From contig NZ_CAKRXI010000001.1 of NCBI RefSeq assembly GCF_934424005.1, forward strand, positions 62,001 through 126,000: a stretch of 64,000 bases of DNA, in the 5' to 3' direction. Position 1 is the stretch's first letter; every line of letters starts with the position of its first letter. This stretch comes from an uncultured Blautia sp. Lineage in GTDB: Bacteria; Bacillota; Clostridia; Lachnospirales; Lachnospiraceae. The position numbers and the translations under genes were made by a program. The notes under the pieces were generated by a model. The model searched no databases. It saw only the letters and a list, made by a program, of their open reading frames with translations, and was not told where the DNA came from. Of this stretch, positions 1-8,573 are shown one piece after another.

Positions 1-5
1 ATGCA

Positions 6-21
6 ACACAATATATGGGGA
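6..21. promoter_or_regulatory. possible NrdR box upstream of nrdD
   Basis: The 16-mer starting ACACAATATAT agrees at roughly 12 of 16 positions with the NrdR box consensus known from bacterial nrd promoters, with a degenerate right half. It lies about 85 bp before the nrdD start. NrdR boxes normally come in pairs; any partner would fall outside the window, so this is a weak call. Confidence 0.3.
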
Positions 22-106
22 GAATGCGATAGGGGAAGTGTCGTCACTCAGGACGACGCAAACAGTGAAAAACCCTACAAACAGTAGCAAACAGGAGAGA
101 CAAGGT

Positions 107-2242
107 ATGATTTATGTAATTAAGAAAGACGGAACAAGAGAAGAATTTGATCCGCAGAAGATCGTGAAAGCAGTAAACAAATCTGCCGCACGAATCCTTT
201 ATAAATTTTCACCGGAAGAAAAAGATTTTATCTGTCGTTTTGCACAGGAGCATGCAGATTCTCTTGGAAAAAATGAGATTGAGATCCAGGAGATGCATAA
301 TATCGTTGAGGGAGCTCTGGAGCGTGTGAATCCGGCAGTTGCCAAGAGCTATCGTGATTATCGTAATTATAAACTTGATTTTATCCACATGATGGACGAC
401 GTATATACAAAGAGCCAGGCAATCCGTTACATCGGGGACAAGAGCAATGCAAATACCGACAGTGCACTGGTTGCTACGAAACGAAGCCTGATCTTCAATG
501 AACTGAATAAGGAACTGTATCGTAAGTTTTTTATGAACCGCAACGAGCTGCAGGCATGTAAAGATGGATATATCTATATTCATGACCAGTCAGCACGTCT
601 GGATACGATGAACTGTTGTCTGTTTGACGTTGGCTCCGTATTAAAAGGCGGATTTGAGATGGGTAATGTCTGGTACAATGAGCCGAAGACACTGGATACT
701 GCATTTGATGTTATGGGAGATATTATCCTGAGTACTGCGGCACAGCAGTATGGCGGTTTTACTGTACCGGAAGTTGACAAGATCCTTGGACCATATGCTC
801 AGAAGAGTTATGATAAATATATCAGTGAATTTCTGAAATATGCGGATGAGAACTGGAACGGCAGAGAAGAAAAAGCAATCGAATATGCGTTGGATAAAGT
901 AAGACGTGATTTTGACCAGGGATGGCAGGGAATTGAGTACAAACTCAATACAGTAGGTTCTTCCCGTGGAGATTATCCGTTCGTTACAGTTACATTGGGA
1001 CTTGGAACCGGACAGTTTGAGAAGATGTGTAATATTTCTCTTCTGGAGGTACACAAAGGTGGTCAGGGTAAGAAGGGCCACAAGAAACCGGTACTGTTCC
1101 CGAAGATCGTATTTCTTTATGATGAAAATCTTCATGGACCTGGAAAACCATGTGAAGATATTTTTGAAGCCGGTGTGGATTGTTCAGCAAAGACGATGTA
1201 TCCGGACTGGTTGTCTCTGACAGGCAAGGGTTATATCGCCAGCATGTATAAACAGTATGGCAAAGTTATCAGCCCAATGGGGTGCCGTGCATTCTTAAGT
1301 CCGTGGTATGAACGCGGCGGTATGTATCCGGCAGATGATAAAGATACACCGGTATTTGTCGGACGTTTCAATATCGGTGCAGTCAGCCTTCATCTTCCAA
1401 TGATTCTGGCGAAAGCAAGAGCCGAGAGCAGAGATTTCTATGAGGTCCTGGATTTCTATCTGCAGATGATCCGTAATCTGCATATCCGTACTTATGAATA
1501 CCTGGGACAGATGCGTGCTTCCACGAACCCACTGGCATACTGCGAAGGCGGTTTCTATGGCGGTCATCTGAAACCAAATGAAAAGATCGGCAAGCTTCTG
1601 AAGCCGATGACAGCTTCTTTTGGTATTACAGCACTGAATGAACTGCAGGAGCTTTATAATGGTAAGTCAATCCGTGAAGACGGACAGTTTGCCCTGGAAG
1701 TTTTGAAATACATCAATGATAAAGTAAACCAGTTTAAGCAGGAAGATGGATATCTGTATGCAATCTACGGTACACCGGCAGAGAGTCTCTGCGGTCTGCA
1801 GGTAGAACAGTTCCGTAAGATGTACGGAATTGTTGAGGGCGTTTCTGACAGACCGTATGTCAGCAACAGCTTCCACTGCCATGTAACAGAGGATGTAACT
1901 CCGATTGAGAAACAAGATCTAGAGGGACGATTCTGGGAACTCTGTAATGGTGGTAAGATCCAGTATGTACGTTATCCGATTGGCTATAATAAAGAAGCCA
2001 TCCGTACTCTGATCCGCAGAGCAATGGATCTGGGATATTATGAAGGTGTCAATCTTTCTCTGGCATACTGTGATGACTGCGGTCACCAGGAACTGGAGAT
2101 GGATGTGTGTCCGGTATGCGGTTCGCGTAACCTGACCAAGATTGACCGAATGAATGGATATCTTTCTTACAGCCGTGTCCATGGTGATACACGACTGAAC
2201 GAAGCCAAGATGGCAGAGATTGCAGAACGTAAATCAATGTAA
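107..2242 (+). CDS. nrdD: anaerobic (class III) ribonucleoside-triphosphate reductase
   Basis: Reduces ribonucleoside triphosphates to deoxyribonucleotides without oxygen, using a glycyl radical installed by the NrdG activase. The N-terminal ~90 residues form an ATP-cone allosteric domain (begins MIYVIKKDGTREEFDP). The C-terminal end has the structural zinc cysteines (CDDC and CPVC) followed by RMNGYL, where the Gly is the expected radical site. The product is 711 residues, normal for the family. I start at ATG 107 because AGGAGA lies 8 bases upstream; an in-frame ATG at 38 has no such site and would add a non-conserved tail. No nrdG follows: the next gene is on the other strand, so the activase must lie elsewhere. 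The call is secure. Confidence 0.97.
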   Translation: MIYVIKKDGTREEFDPQKIVKAVNKSAARILYKFSPEEKDFICRFAQEHADSLGKNEIEIQEMHNIVEGALERVNPAVAKSYRDYRNYKLDFIHMMDDVYTKSQAIRYIGDKSNANTDSALVATKRSLIFNELNKELYRKFFMNRNELQACKDGYIYIHDQSARLDTMNCCLFDVGSVLKGGFEMGNVWYNEPKTLDTAFDVMGDIILSTAAQQYGGFTVPEVDKILGPYAQKSYDKYISEFLKYADENWNGREEKAIEYALDKVRRDFDQGWQGIEYKLNTVGSSRGDYPFVTVTLGLGTGQFEKMCNISLLEVHKGGQGKKGHKKPVLFPKIVFLYDENLHGPGKPCEDIFEAGVDCSAKTMYPDWLSLTGKGYIASMYKQYGKVISPMGCRAFLSPWYERGGMYPADDKDTPVFVGRFNIGAVSLHLPMILAKARAESRDFYEVLDFYLQMIRNLHIRTYEYLGQMRASTNPLAYCEGGFYGGHLKPNEKIGKLLKPMTASFGITALNELQELYNGKSIREDGQFALEVLKYINDKVNQFKQEDGYLYAIYGTPAESLCGLQVEQFRKMYGIVEGVSDRPYVSNSFHCHVTEDVTPIEKQDLEGRFWELCNGGKIQYVRYPIGYNKEAIRTLIRRAMDLGYYEGVNLSLAYCDDCGHQELEMDVCPVCGSRNLTKIDRMNGYLSYSRVHGDTRLNEAKMAEIAERKSM

Positions 2243-2262
2243 ATCAGAAAAATAATAAAACA

Positions 2263-2292
2263 GCCGGTACATCAGTGTACCGGCAATTTTTT
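2263..2292 (+). terminator. intrinsic terminator after nrdD
   Basis: A perfect 9-bp stem (GCCGGTACA / TGTACCGGC) with a TCAG loop is followed by a T-rich run. It separates nrdD from the converging eutJ gene. Confidence 0.85.
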
Positions 2293-2301
2293 GCAGAATT
2301 T

Positions 2302-3141
2302 TTATTTTTTCTTTGGTGTAACTGGCGGCAATTCGCAATTATATGCGATTCCGAGTGGAGTTACAAGAAGTGGATGAACCGGACGATATACCGGTAATTT
2401 CAGCTTCTTCTCGAATACATTTGTGAATTCCCTGAAGCTTGCGGAGCCACCTACAACATAAACTGCAGGCACCTGATAACCATTGAGAAATTTCTCAGTG
2501 ATGGTTGCCATTTTCTCTATGGTAGCCTTGACGACCGGGAAGATTTCATCCTCTTTCTCAGGAGTAGTCTTTAGAACTTCTGCCTCTTCGTAAGGAATCT
2601 TATAATGCCCGGCAACTGTCATGGTCATATGACTTCCACCAGTTGCTTCATCATCGGTGTAGATGACTTTGCCATCTTTGAGGATGCTGATACCGGTTGT
2701 TCCACCACCGACATCAACAACTGCACCATCTGTGATTTTGAGGACAGCAGCGGCAGCAGTCGGCTCATCTACGATATTCATCACTTCGAATCCGGCACCT
2801 TCCAGTACATAGCCGATGCTTTTGACACTGCCTTCTGAAACTCCCGGAGGGATGGCGGCGGCAGCATAAGGGAGCTCAGTGCCAAGTTTTTCCTCGAGCT
2901 CTGCTTTCAGCTTTGTGACAAGCTGAACGGATTCATAATAGTTTACGATCACACCGTCACGAATTGCATGAGAAGGTGCGGAGACACCTGCAATCGGTCT
3001 GTTTGTGCTGTCAACAACCGCAAGGACCGTATTGGCAGTACCGAGATCCACACCGACCTTCAGACGGCCTCTGAATTTCTTGCATTCTCCGGTTCGTACC
3101 AGTTCTGCAAAATTCGATAAAGTTCTGTTTTTTATTTCCAT
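2302..3141 (-). CDS. eutJ: EutJ-like actin/Hsp70-fold protein
   Basis: A 279-residue protein of the ethanolamine-utilisation EutJ family, an Hsp70/FtsA-like ATPase fold with unproven chaperone roles. Visible nucleotide-binding elements are the phosphate-1 loop VGVDLGTANT (near residue 29), the phosphate-2 loop VVDVGGGTTG (near 142) and an adenosine-type VVGGSASF near 230; DEPTAAAA is also typical. It is far shorter than DnaK and lacks its peptide-binding domain. The gene lies 15 bp downstream of arcC on the same strand and is very likely co-transcribed. No other eut gene or microcompartment shell gene is present, so its usual context is missing. Family assignment is firm; the role here is unknown. 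Confidence 0.85.
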   Translation of the reverse strand: MEIKNRTLSNFAELVRTGECKKFRGRLKVGVDLGTANTVLAVVDSTNRPIAGVSAPSHAIRDGVIVNYYESVQLVTKLKAELEEKLGTELPYAAAAIPPGVSEGSVKSIGYVLEGAGFEVMNIVDEPTAAAAVLKITDGAVVDVGGGTTGISILKDGKVIYTDDEATGGSHMTMTVAGHYKIPYEEAEVLKTTPEKEDEIFPVVKATIEKMATITEKFLNGYQVPAVYVVGGSASFREFTNVFEKKLKLPVYRPVHPLLVTPLGIAYNCELPPVTPKKK

Positions 3142-3156
3142 TTAAGAATGCTCCAA

Positions 3157-4089
3157 TTATTTAATGATAGTACCGGTCTTTTCTTTGTAGCCATCTTTTG
3201 CATGAGCAATATCTGTGATGATGGTGCGATGTCCATTGCCTTTTTCTGCAAATGCGACCGCAGCTTCGATCTTCGGAAGCATGGAGCCTGCTGTAAACTG
3301 ATTCTCATCGATGTATTTGCGGGCATCAGCTACAGAAACAGTGTCCAGAAGAGTTTCTTTGTCGGTATCTTTATTCAGGCTGACTTTCTCAACACTGGTA
3401 AGGATCAGAAGCGTATCTGCATTTAATTCCTCTGCGAGAAGTTCACTTGCAAAGTCTTTTTCAATGATAGCACTTGCACCATGGAGATCGATTCCCTGTT
3501 CCATGACCGGGATTCCACCGCCGCCGGCTGCGATCACTACCTGTCCTGCATCTGCAAGAGTACGGATCGTTTCAAGTTCCACGATTTTCTGTGGCTTCGG
3601 AGCTGCAAGGATTCTGCGATATTCGCCATTTCCAACTTCTGTAACAAAGTTTCCTTTGTCTTCTTCTGCTTCTGCCTCTTCAGAAGTAAGAATACGTCCA
3701 ATGACTTTCTCCGGTTCCCCGAAAGCTTCATCATAAGGATCGATCACAACCTGGGTGAGAATCGTTGCAACCGGTTTGTAGATTCCTCTGGAGATCAGCT
3801 CTGCACGGATTGCATTCTGAAGATCATAGCCGATATATCCCTGACTCATGGCAGAACATACAGACATTGGCGCAAAGGTATAATCAGGATGTGCCTTACC
3901 GAATTCGTTCATGGCTGTATGGATCATGCCGACCTGAGGCCCGTTGCTGTGGGAGATGACAACGTGTGCACCATCCTCTACAAGATCTGCAATGGCTTTT
4001 GCAGCGGCCTTGGTAGCCTGTTTCTGTTCTGGAAGAGTTGCGCCCAGGGCTTTGTGACCAAGAGCAACAACGACAGTTTTTTCGCTCAT
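3157..4089 (-). CDS. arcC: carbamate kinase
   Basis: Makes ATP from carbamoyl phosphate and ADP, yielding carbamate that decays to ammonia and CO2; it ends fermentative arginine, agmatine, purine or allantoin degradation. The 310-residue length and the elements ALGHKALG near the N-terminus, SHSNGPQVG, AAGGGGIPV and the C-terminal TAGSMLPKIEAA match the amino-acid-kinase fold of ArcC. I place the start at 4089, just after a GAGGAA ribosome site; the frame stays open to 4167 but that extension is not family-like. No arcA, arcB or agmatine genes are nearby, so the source of carbamoyl phosphate is not visible. It heads a two-gene unit with eutJ. Confidence 0.95.
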   Translation of the reverse strand: MSEKTVVVALGHKALGATLPEQKQATKAAAKAIADLVEDGAHVVISHSNGPQVGMIHTAMNEFGKAHPDYTFAPMSVCSAMSQGYIGYDLQNAIRAELISRGIYKPVATILTQVVIDPYDEAFGEPEKVIGRILTSEEAEAEEDKGNFVTEVGNGEYRRILAAPKPQKIVELETIRTLADAGQVVIAAGGGGIPVMEQGIDLHGASAIIEKDFASELLAEELNADTLLILTSVEKVSLNKDTDKETLLDTVSVADARKYIDENQFTAGSMLPKIEAAVAFAEKGNGHRTIITDIAHAKDGYKEKTGTIIK

Positions 4090-4138
4090 ATGGATTCCTC
4101 GTTTCTTTTCAATTTGTCTGTAAAACAATCTAATTCTT

Positions 4139-4167
4139 ATTATAAAAGAATGAGAATGGAATTGCAA
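4139..4167 (-). promoter_or_regulatory. promoter for arcC-eutJ
   Basis: Read on the minus strand, TTGCAA, 17 bases, then TATAAT; the -10 box lies about 50 bp before the arcC start. Confidence 0.6.
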
Positions 4168-4245
4168 TAAAAAGATAAAATGTGGTAAAAAGACAGACTA
4201 TAAAAGGGTGATTGTTATAAAAAGATAGAAACTGAAAGTTTGACG

Positions 4246-4254
4246 TGCTATAAT
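4246..4254 (+). promoter_or_regulatory. extended -10 promoter for the aldose epimerase gene
   Basis: TGCTATAAT is a perfect extended -10 element, 25 bp before the ATG at 4280. No good -35 is visible at 17 bp, as is common for extended -10 promoters. Confidence 0.6.
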
Positions 4255-4279
4255 GAGAAAACACAAGGAGGGTGAAGAC

Positions 4280-5161
4280 ATGAACTATACGATCAGCAAT
4301 GAGAAATTTACACTGGTGATTTCTTCCAAGGGGGGAGAATTTCAGTCTATCAAAGATGCAGAAGGACAGGAATACCTGTGGCAGGGAGACGCTGCAACAT
4401 GGACAGACAGAGGACCGAATCTATTTCCCTATATCGGTCGAATGACAGAAAAAAGCTATAAATACCAGGATACCGTTTATCATATGGATATTCACGGATT
4501 TCTTCCGTATGATGAGATGGAGCTTGTTGAGCAGAAAGCAGATTCCCTGACGCTGCGTCTTGTAAGCTCACCGGAAACAAGAAAGCAGTATCCTTTTGAG
4601 TTTGCACTTGATATCATATGGAAACTTGAAGGAGAAAAAATCACAATTACATATCGGGTAAAGAATACCGATGATAAGAAGATGTATTTCGGTATCGGCG
4701 GACATCCGGGATTCCAGATCCCGATTGAGAAGAATCTGAAATTCGAGGATTACAGGATTGATTTTGGTGAAGATCCAAAACCACGCAGAATTCTTTTTTC
4801 AGAGGACTGTTTTGTACTGGAGGAGGATGAGGCTTTTGCATTGGAAGAAGGCCGTTATCTGAACCTGAAGCATAATCTGTTCGATGATGATGCAATTGTG
4901 TTGAAAGAAATGCCGAGGGAAGTAACACTTGAAAGTGCAAAAGGCAGCAAAAAGATCACAGTTGCATTTCCGGATATGGATTATCTTGGAATCTGGCACT
5001 GGCCACATGTAGAAGTAGATTATGTCTGCATTGAGCCGTGGAGTTCGCTTCCTTCACGCAAAAATGTAGTCGAGGATCTGGAAAAACAGGCAGATCTGCT
5101 TTCACTTGAAAGTGGACAGGAATATACCAATACATGGAGTATTACGATCAAAGAAAAATAG
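4280..5161 (+). CDS. aldose 1-epimerase family protein (LacX/GalM type)
   Basis: A 293-residue cytoplasmic protein of the galactose-mutarotase superfamily, which interconverts alpha and beta anomers of aldoses or sugar phosphates. Family signs are the N-terminal beta strands with LVISSKGGEFQSI, the conserved catalytic-type His in GGHPGFQIP (near residue 142), and the C-terminal HWPHVEVDYVCIEPW, where the Glu is the expected base. No signal peptide is present. The start at 4280 is fixed by AAGGAGGG seven bases upstream. The ROK regulator gene begins 63 bp after it, suggesting joint transcription. Exact sugar specificity cannot be told. Confidence 0.88.
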   Translation: MNYTISNEKFTLVISSKGGEFQSIKDAEGQEYLWQGDAATWTDRGPNLFPYIGRMTEKSYKYQDTVYHMDIHGFLPYDEMELVEQKADSLTLRLVSSPETRKQYPFEFALDIIWKLEGEKITITYRVKNTDDKKMYFGIGGHPGFQIPIEKNLKFEDYRIDFGEDPKPRRILFSEDCFVLEEDEAFALEEGRYLNLKHNLFDDDAIVLKEMPREVTLESAKGSKKITVAFPDMDYLGIWHWPHVEVDYVCIEPWSSLPSRKNVVEDLEKQADLLSLESGQEYTNTWSITIKEK

Positions 5162-5224
5162 TATTCCATGTATTTAATGGCCGGGGATCTTGCCCTGGCA
5201 TCATATCATGATTTGAAGGGAAAA

Positions 5225-6409
5225 ATGATCATGCAGGTAAACATGAAAAAAGGAAATGGCAAGAACAGCATAACATCCAAACAGTTCAACAGAGGACTGA
5301 TCTTTCAGTTGATCGCTACGGGAACCTGTAATACGAGAATTGAACTTTCGAGGAGGACTGGCCTTGCCAAAACCACAGTGACCAATATTGTGGCAGAGTT
5401 CATGGAGAAGGGGATTGTAAAGGAATGTGAGGAAGAGCTTACAGAAGTCTGCGGCAGAAATCCGATCATTCTCAAAGTTGCTGATCAGGCCCCGAAGATC
5501 ATAGGAATTCTTGTTTTCAGAACAAATATCCAGGCTGTGCTCTGCAGTCTGGACATGCAGGTATTCCGCACAGAAACCATAGAATTTGGCGAGCTGACAG
5601 GGGATATTCTGATTCAGAATGCTTTTGAACTGGTTGACCGGATGATGGAAGAGGAGAAAAATATTCTGGGAATTGGCATTGCTTCTATCGGCCCGGTAGA
5701 TATCTGCAACGGAATTATTCTGAATCCACCGCGATTTTATGGAGTTAAGCATGTTCCGATCAAAGAAGCAATCCAGAAGAAATATAATCTTCCGGTTTAT
5801 TTTGATCATGATAACAACTGTGCAGCGCTGGCAGAAAAACTGTTTGGAATCGGTAAGGCGGAACAGGATTTCCTTCTTCTTGCTGTATCCAATGGTATTG
5901 GTTCCGGTTTTGTATGTGGAGGAGAGGTTTTTCACAGTCACAGAGGATTTGAAACAGAACTTGGTCATGTCAGCATTAACTGTAAAGGGCTGCAGTGTTC
6001 CTGCGGAAACAGAGGCTGTCTGGAAATGTATGCGAGCAGTTATGTGGTCAGAGAAAAACTGAAAAAAATAACCGGGCTGGATCTGTCATATGCGGATTAC
6101 TTTAAGATTCATGACAGACCGGAAGTTGAGGATATTCTGGAAGAAATGATTCAGGATATCAGTGCAGGGCTGGTAAGCATTATCAATATGCTCCAGCCGG
6201 AGATGATCGTACTTGGATATGATGGAATAGATTGGCCGGAGGATTACGTAAAGAAACTGGAAATGTTGATCAATGACCGTAAGATCGCACAGGATGGATG
6301 GAATATTCCGGTCAAGAAGGCTTATTTCGGCAAGCAGGCACAGCTGGTTGGTGCGGCAGCTTTGGTAGTAAACAGTATTTTTAAAGGGGAATTACAGTTT
6401 TTTATGTAA
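5225..6409 (+). CDS. ROK family transcriptional repressor
   Basis: About 394 residues. An N-terminal winged helix-turn-helix (TRIELSRRTGLAKTTVTNIV) precedes a ROK sugar-kinase-like domain carrying GIGIASIGPVD, the GHVSI element and the zinc motif CSCGNRGCLE. Such NagC/XylR-type proteins release DNA on binding a sugar or sugar phosphate. The start is uncertain: ATG 5225 has a GAAGGG four bases upstream, but ATGs at 5168, 5231 and 5243 are also in frame and none has a strong ribosome site. It sits between the epimerase and the aldolase-kinase pair, and probably regulates them. Inverted repeats immediately downstream (6544-6603) are possible targets. Confidence 0.88.
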   Translation: MIMQVNMKKGNGKNSITSKQFNRGLIFQLIATGTCNTRIELSRRTGLAKTTVTNIVAEFMEKGIVKECEEELTEVCGRNPIILKVADQAPKIIGILVFRTNIQAVLCSLDMQVFRTETIEFGELTGDILIQNAFELVDRMMEEEKNILGIGIASIGPVDICNGIILNPPRFYGVKHVPIKEAIQKKYNLPVYFDHDNNCAALAEKLFGIGKAEQDFLLLAVSNGIGSGFVCGGEVFHSHRGFETELGHVSINCKGLQCSCGNRGCLEMYASSYVVREKLKKITGLDLSYADYFKIHDRPEVEDILEEMIQDISAGLVSIINMLQPEMIVLGYDGIDWPEDYVKKLEMLINDRKIAQDGWNIPVKKAYFGKQAQLVGAAALVVNSIFKGELQFFM

Positions 6410-6543
6410 ATTTTTCTTTGTAAAATATACAAAAATGGACGGTAGAAACCAGCAATAGTTCTAAAAAGAAAAGAATTAATCTAAAATACTTGAATATATA
6501 AACTAAGTGTGTTACCGTAATAGTACAACAAATGAACTAATAA

Positions 6544-6603
6544 ACTCACCGATATATTTCGGTGAGTAAGTTTAAAAGATAATAGTTCATTAAAAGAACT
6601 ATT
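6544..6603 (+). promoter_or_regulatory. two inverted repeats in the aldolase leader
   Basis: A perfect 9-bp repeat (ACTCACCGA / TCGGTGAGT, 6-base spacer, 6544-6567) is followed by a perfect 8-bp repeat (AATAGTTC / GAACTATT, 7-base spacer, 6581-6603) ending 7 bases before the AAAGGAGG of the aldolase gene. The first could be a weak terminator without a clear T run; the second looks like an operator. A further copy of the half-site AATAGTTC lies at 6454-6461. Function is inferred. Confidence 0.5.
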
Positions 6604-6625
6604 GAAGATCAAAGGAGGATTATTT

Positions 6626-7456
6626 ATGTTAGTAAATTTAAACGATGTTTTAAAGCCGGCAAGAGAAAATCATTATGGAGTAGGACTTTTTAATGTATGT
6701 AGTCTGGAATTGGCAAAAGGTGTTCTGGAAGCAGCAGAAGAAACACAGTCACCGGTTATCATTGGTACAGCAGAGGTGCTTTTAAATGTAGAAACACTTC
6801 AGGAAACGGCAGATATGCTTATTCCGATGGCAAAAAGAGCATCCGTTCCAGTTGTTGTACATCTGGATCACGGTCTGACTCCGGAATGTTGTAAAGCTGC
6901 ACTGGAAGCAGGATTTACGTCAATTATGTATGACTGCTCTACAGATCCGTATGATGTAAATAAGCAGAAAATTAAAGAAATGACAGAAATCGCTCATTCT
7001 TATGGTGCTACAATTGAGGCAGAACTGGGACATGTCATATTTGATGAAAGTGAGAGATCTGATCCTTCAGCTCTTTATACAGATCCGCAGCAGGCATTGG
7101 ATTTTGTAACAGCAACAGGTGTGGATGCACTTGCAATCGCAGTAGGAACTGCACATGGCGCATACAAACTTCCTCCTAAACTTGATTTTGAAAGAATCCA
7201 TCAGATCGCAGATCTTGTTGATTGTGGTCTGGTACTTCACGGAGGTTCCGGACTGACAGATGACGACTTCCACAGAGCAATCCAGGAAGGCATCAGCAAA
7301 GTTAATATCTTTACAGATATTGTTACAGCAGCTGCCAAGGCAGCTTATGATTCTTACAATGACGGTGCAAGAATCCTGACTGATATGCAGCCGAAAATGG
7401 TTGAAGCGGTGAAAGAGGCTGCAATCAAGAAGATGAATGTTTTCAAAAACAGATAA
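6626..7456 (+). CDS. class II fructose-bisphosphate aldolase family (ketose-bisphosphate aldolase)
   Basis: A 276-residue zinc aldolase related to FbaA, GatY and KbaY; these cleave ketose 1,6-bisphosphates to dihydroxyacetone phosphate plus an aldehyde. Zinc and active-site elements are visible: HLDHG, EAELGHV, GTAHGAYK and VLHGGSGL. Start 6626 has AAAGGAGG seven bases upstream. It is followed 18 bp later by a PfkB sugar kinase, giving a phosphorylate-then-cleave pair. The protein is about 60-70% similar by eye to the second aldolase at 50667, which has an extra C-terminal tail. The true substrate may be tagatose, sorbose, psicose or another ketose phosphate. Confidence 0.93.
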   Translation: MLVNLNDVLKPARENHYGVGLFNVCSLELAKGVLEAAEETQSPVIIGTAEVLLNVETLQETADMLIPMAKRASVPVVVHLDHGLTPECCKAALEAGFTSIMYDCSTDPYDVNKQKIKEMTEIAHSYGATIEAELGHVIFDESERSDPSALYTDPQQALDFVTATGVDALAIAVGTAHGAYKLPPKLDFERIHQIADLVDCGLVLHGGSGLTDDDFHRAIQEGISKVNIFTDIVTAAAKAAYDSYNDGARILTDMQPKMVEAVKEAAIKKMNVFKNR

Positions 7457-7474
7457 TGTTTCAGGAGGACTATT

Positions 7475-8482
7475 ATGGCGGGAGTAGCAGTAGCAGGATC
7501 ACTGGTAGCAGATGTGATCAAAATGATCAGCCACTATCCTGAAAAGGGAATGCTTGCGGATGTGGCAGATGTTTCTTACGGGATTGGCGGGTGTGTATCT
7601 AATACAGCCGTCGGTGTAAAAAAACTGGACCCATCGATTGAAGTAAAAAGTATCGGACTGGTCGGAAATGATGATAAGGGACTGTTCCTGAAAGAAAAAT
7701 TGCAGGGATACGGAATTAATACTTCTCTGATAAAAACAAGTGAAAAACAGGAGACTTCTTTTTCGGACGTTATGACAGTCAAAGAAACCGGCGAGAGAAC
7801 TTTTTTTTATCACAGAGGTGCATGCGGTTCTTTTGATGAGGATACACTCAGTTTAGATAAACTGGATGCAGAGCTTGTTTTGCTTGGTTATGGAGGACTT
7901 CTGGATGCGCTGAATCAACCGGATGAAAAATTCGGAACCAAACTTGCAAAATGTTTTTATGATATGAAGCAAAAAGGCATTGAGACAGCTATGGATGTGG
8001 CCAGCCTGAAAGACCAGGAAGAAATGCAGAAACTTGTAGTGCCGTCATTGAAATATGTAGATTATCTGATCGTAAATGAAATAGAAAGTGGAATGATCGC
8101 GGGAATCCGCCCGAGAGATAAAAAGGGCAAACTGATTCCCGGTGCACTGGAGGCAATCTGCCGCAGGATCATGTCTATGGGAGTTGGAAAATGCTGCGTG
8201 ATCCATGCTCCTGAAATTGGCTGTGCAATAGACAGTACCGACAAATATTATGAAGAACCTTCCCTTAAACTTCCAAAAGGATACATTGTCGGTGCTGTCG
8301 GTGCGGGAGATGCTTTCTGTGCCGGAATTCTTTATTCAATATACCGCAAACTTCCTGTACAGGAGGCGCTTAAGATCGGTGCTTCCTCTGCAGCTGCGAA
8401 TCTGTCAGCGGAAGATTCCGTGAGCGGACTTCGAAACGTAGAAGAAGTAAAAGAACTTTATAAGAAATATTCGGTGAAATAA
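7475..8482 (+). CDS. PfkB family carbohydrate kinase
   Basis: A 335-residue ribokinase-type kinase. The N-terminal glycine motif appears as YGIGGCVSNTAVGVKKL, and the C-terminal anion-hole/catalytic motif as GAVGAGDAFCAG, where the last Asp is the base. It phosphorylates a sugar with ATP; the neighbouring aldolase suggests a ketose or ketose phosphate. Start at ATG 7475 follows AGGAGG by six bases. It ends the aldolase-kinase unit and is closed by a strong terminator. A distant paralogue lies at 49425 beside the other aldolase, so the kinase-aldolase pairing occurs twice. Confidence 0.92.
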   Translation: MAGVAVAGSLVADVIKMISHYPEKGMLADVADVSYGIGGCVSNTAVGVKKLDPSIEVKSIGLVGNDDKGLFLKEKLQGYGINTSLIKTSEKQETSFSDVMTVKETGERTFFYHRGACGSFDEDTLSLDKLDAELVLLGYGGLLDALNQPDEKFGTKLAKCFYDMKQKGIETAMDVASLKDQEEMQKLVVPSLKYVDYLIVNEIESGMIAGIRPRDKKGKLIPGALEAICRRIMSMGVGKCCVIHAPEIGCAIDSTDKYYEEPSLKLPKGYIVGAVGAGDAFCAGILYSIYRKLPVQEALKIGASSAAANLSAEDSVSGLRNVEEVKELYKKYSVK

Positions 8483-8513
8483 ACGCATATTAGATACTAT
8501 AATAAGAAATATT

Positions 8514-8556
8514 AAAAAGTGTCACAGGGCTAAAATTGACTCTGTGGCACTTTTTT
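8514..8556. terminator. bidirectional terminator between convergent genes
   Basis: A 9-bp stem GTGTCACAG / CTGTGGCAC (one G-T pair) has a run of A before and TTTTTT after, so it can serve the PfkB gene and the minus-strand ROK gene. Confidence 0.85.
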
Positions 8557-8573
8557 GTGTAGTTTGCTTTAAG

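Noticed and set aside
2302..3141. DnaK or MreB
   Set aside because: The protein is far too short for DnaK, lacks its substrate-binding domain, and its sequence follows EutJ.
3481..4170. Plus-strand open frame of 229 codons
   Set aside because: Antisense to arcC, no family signature.
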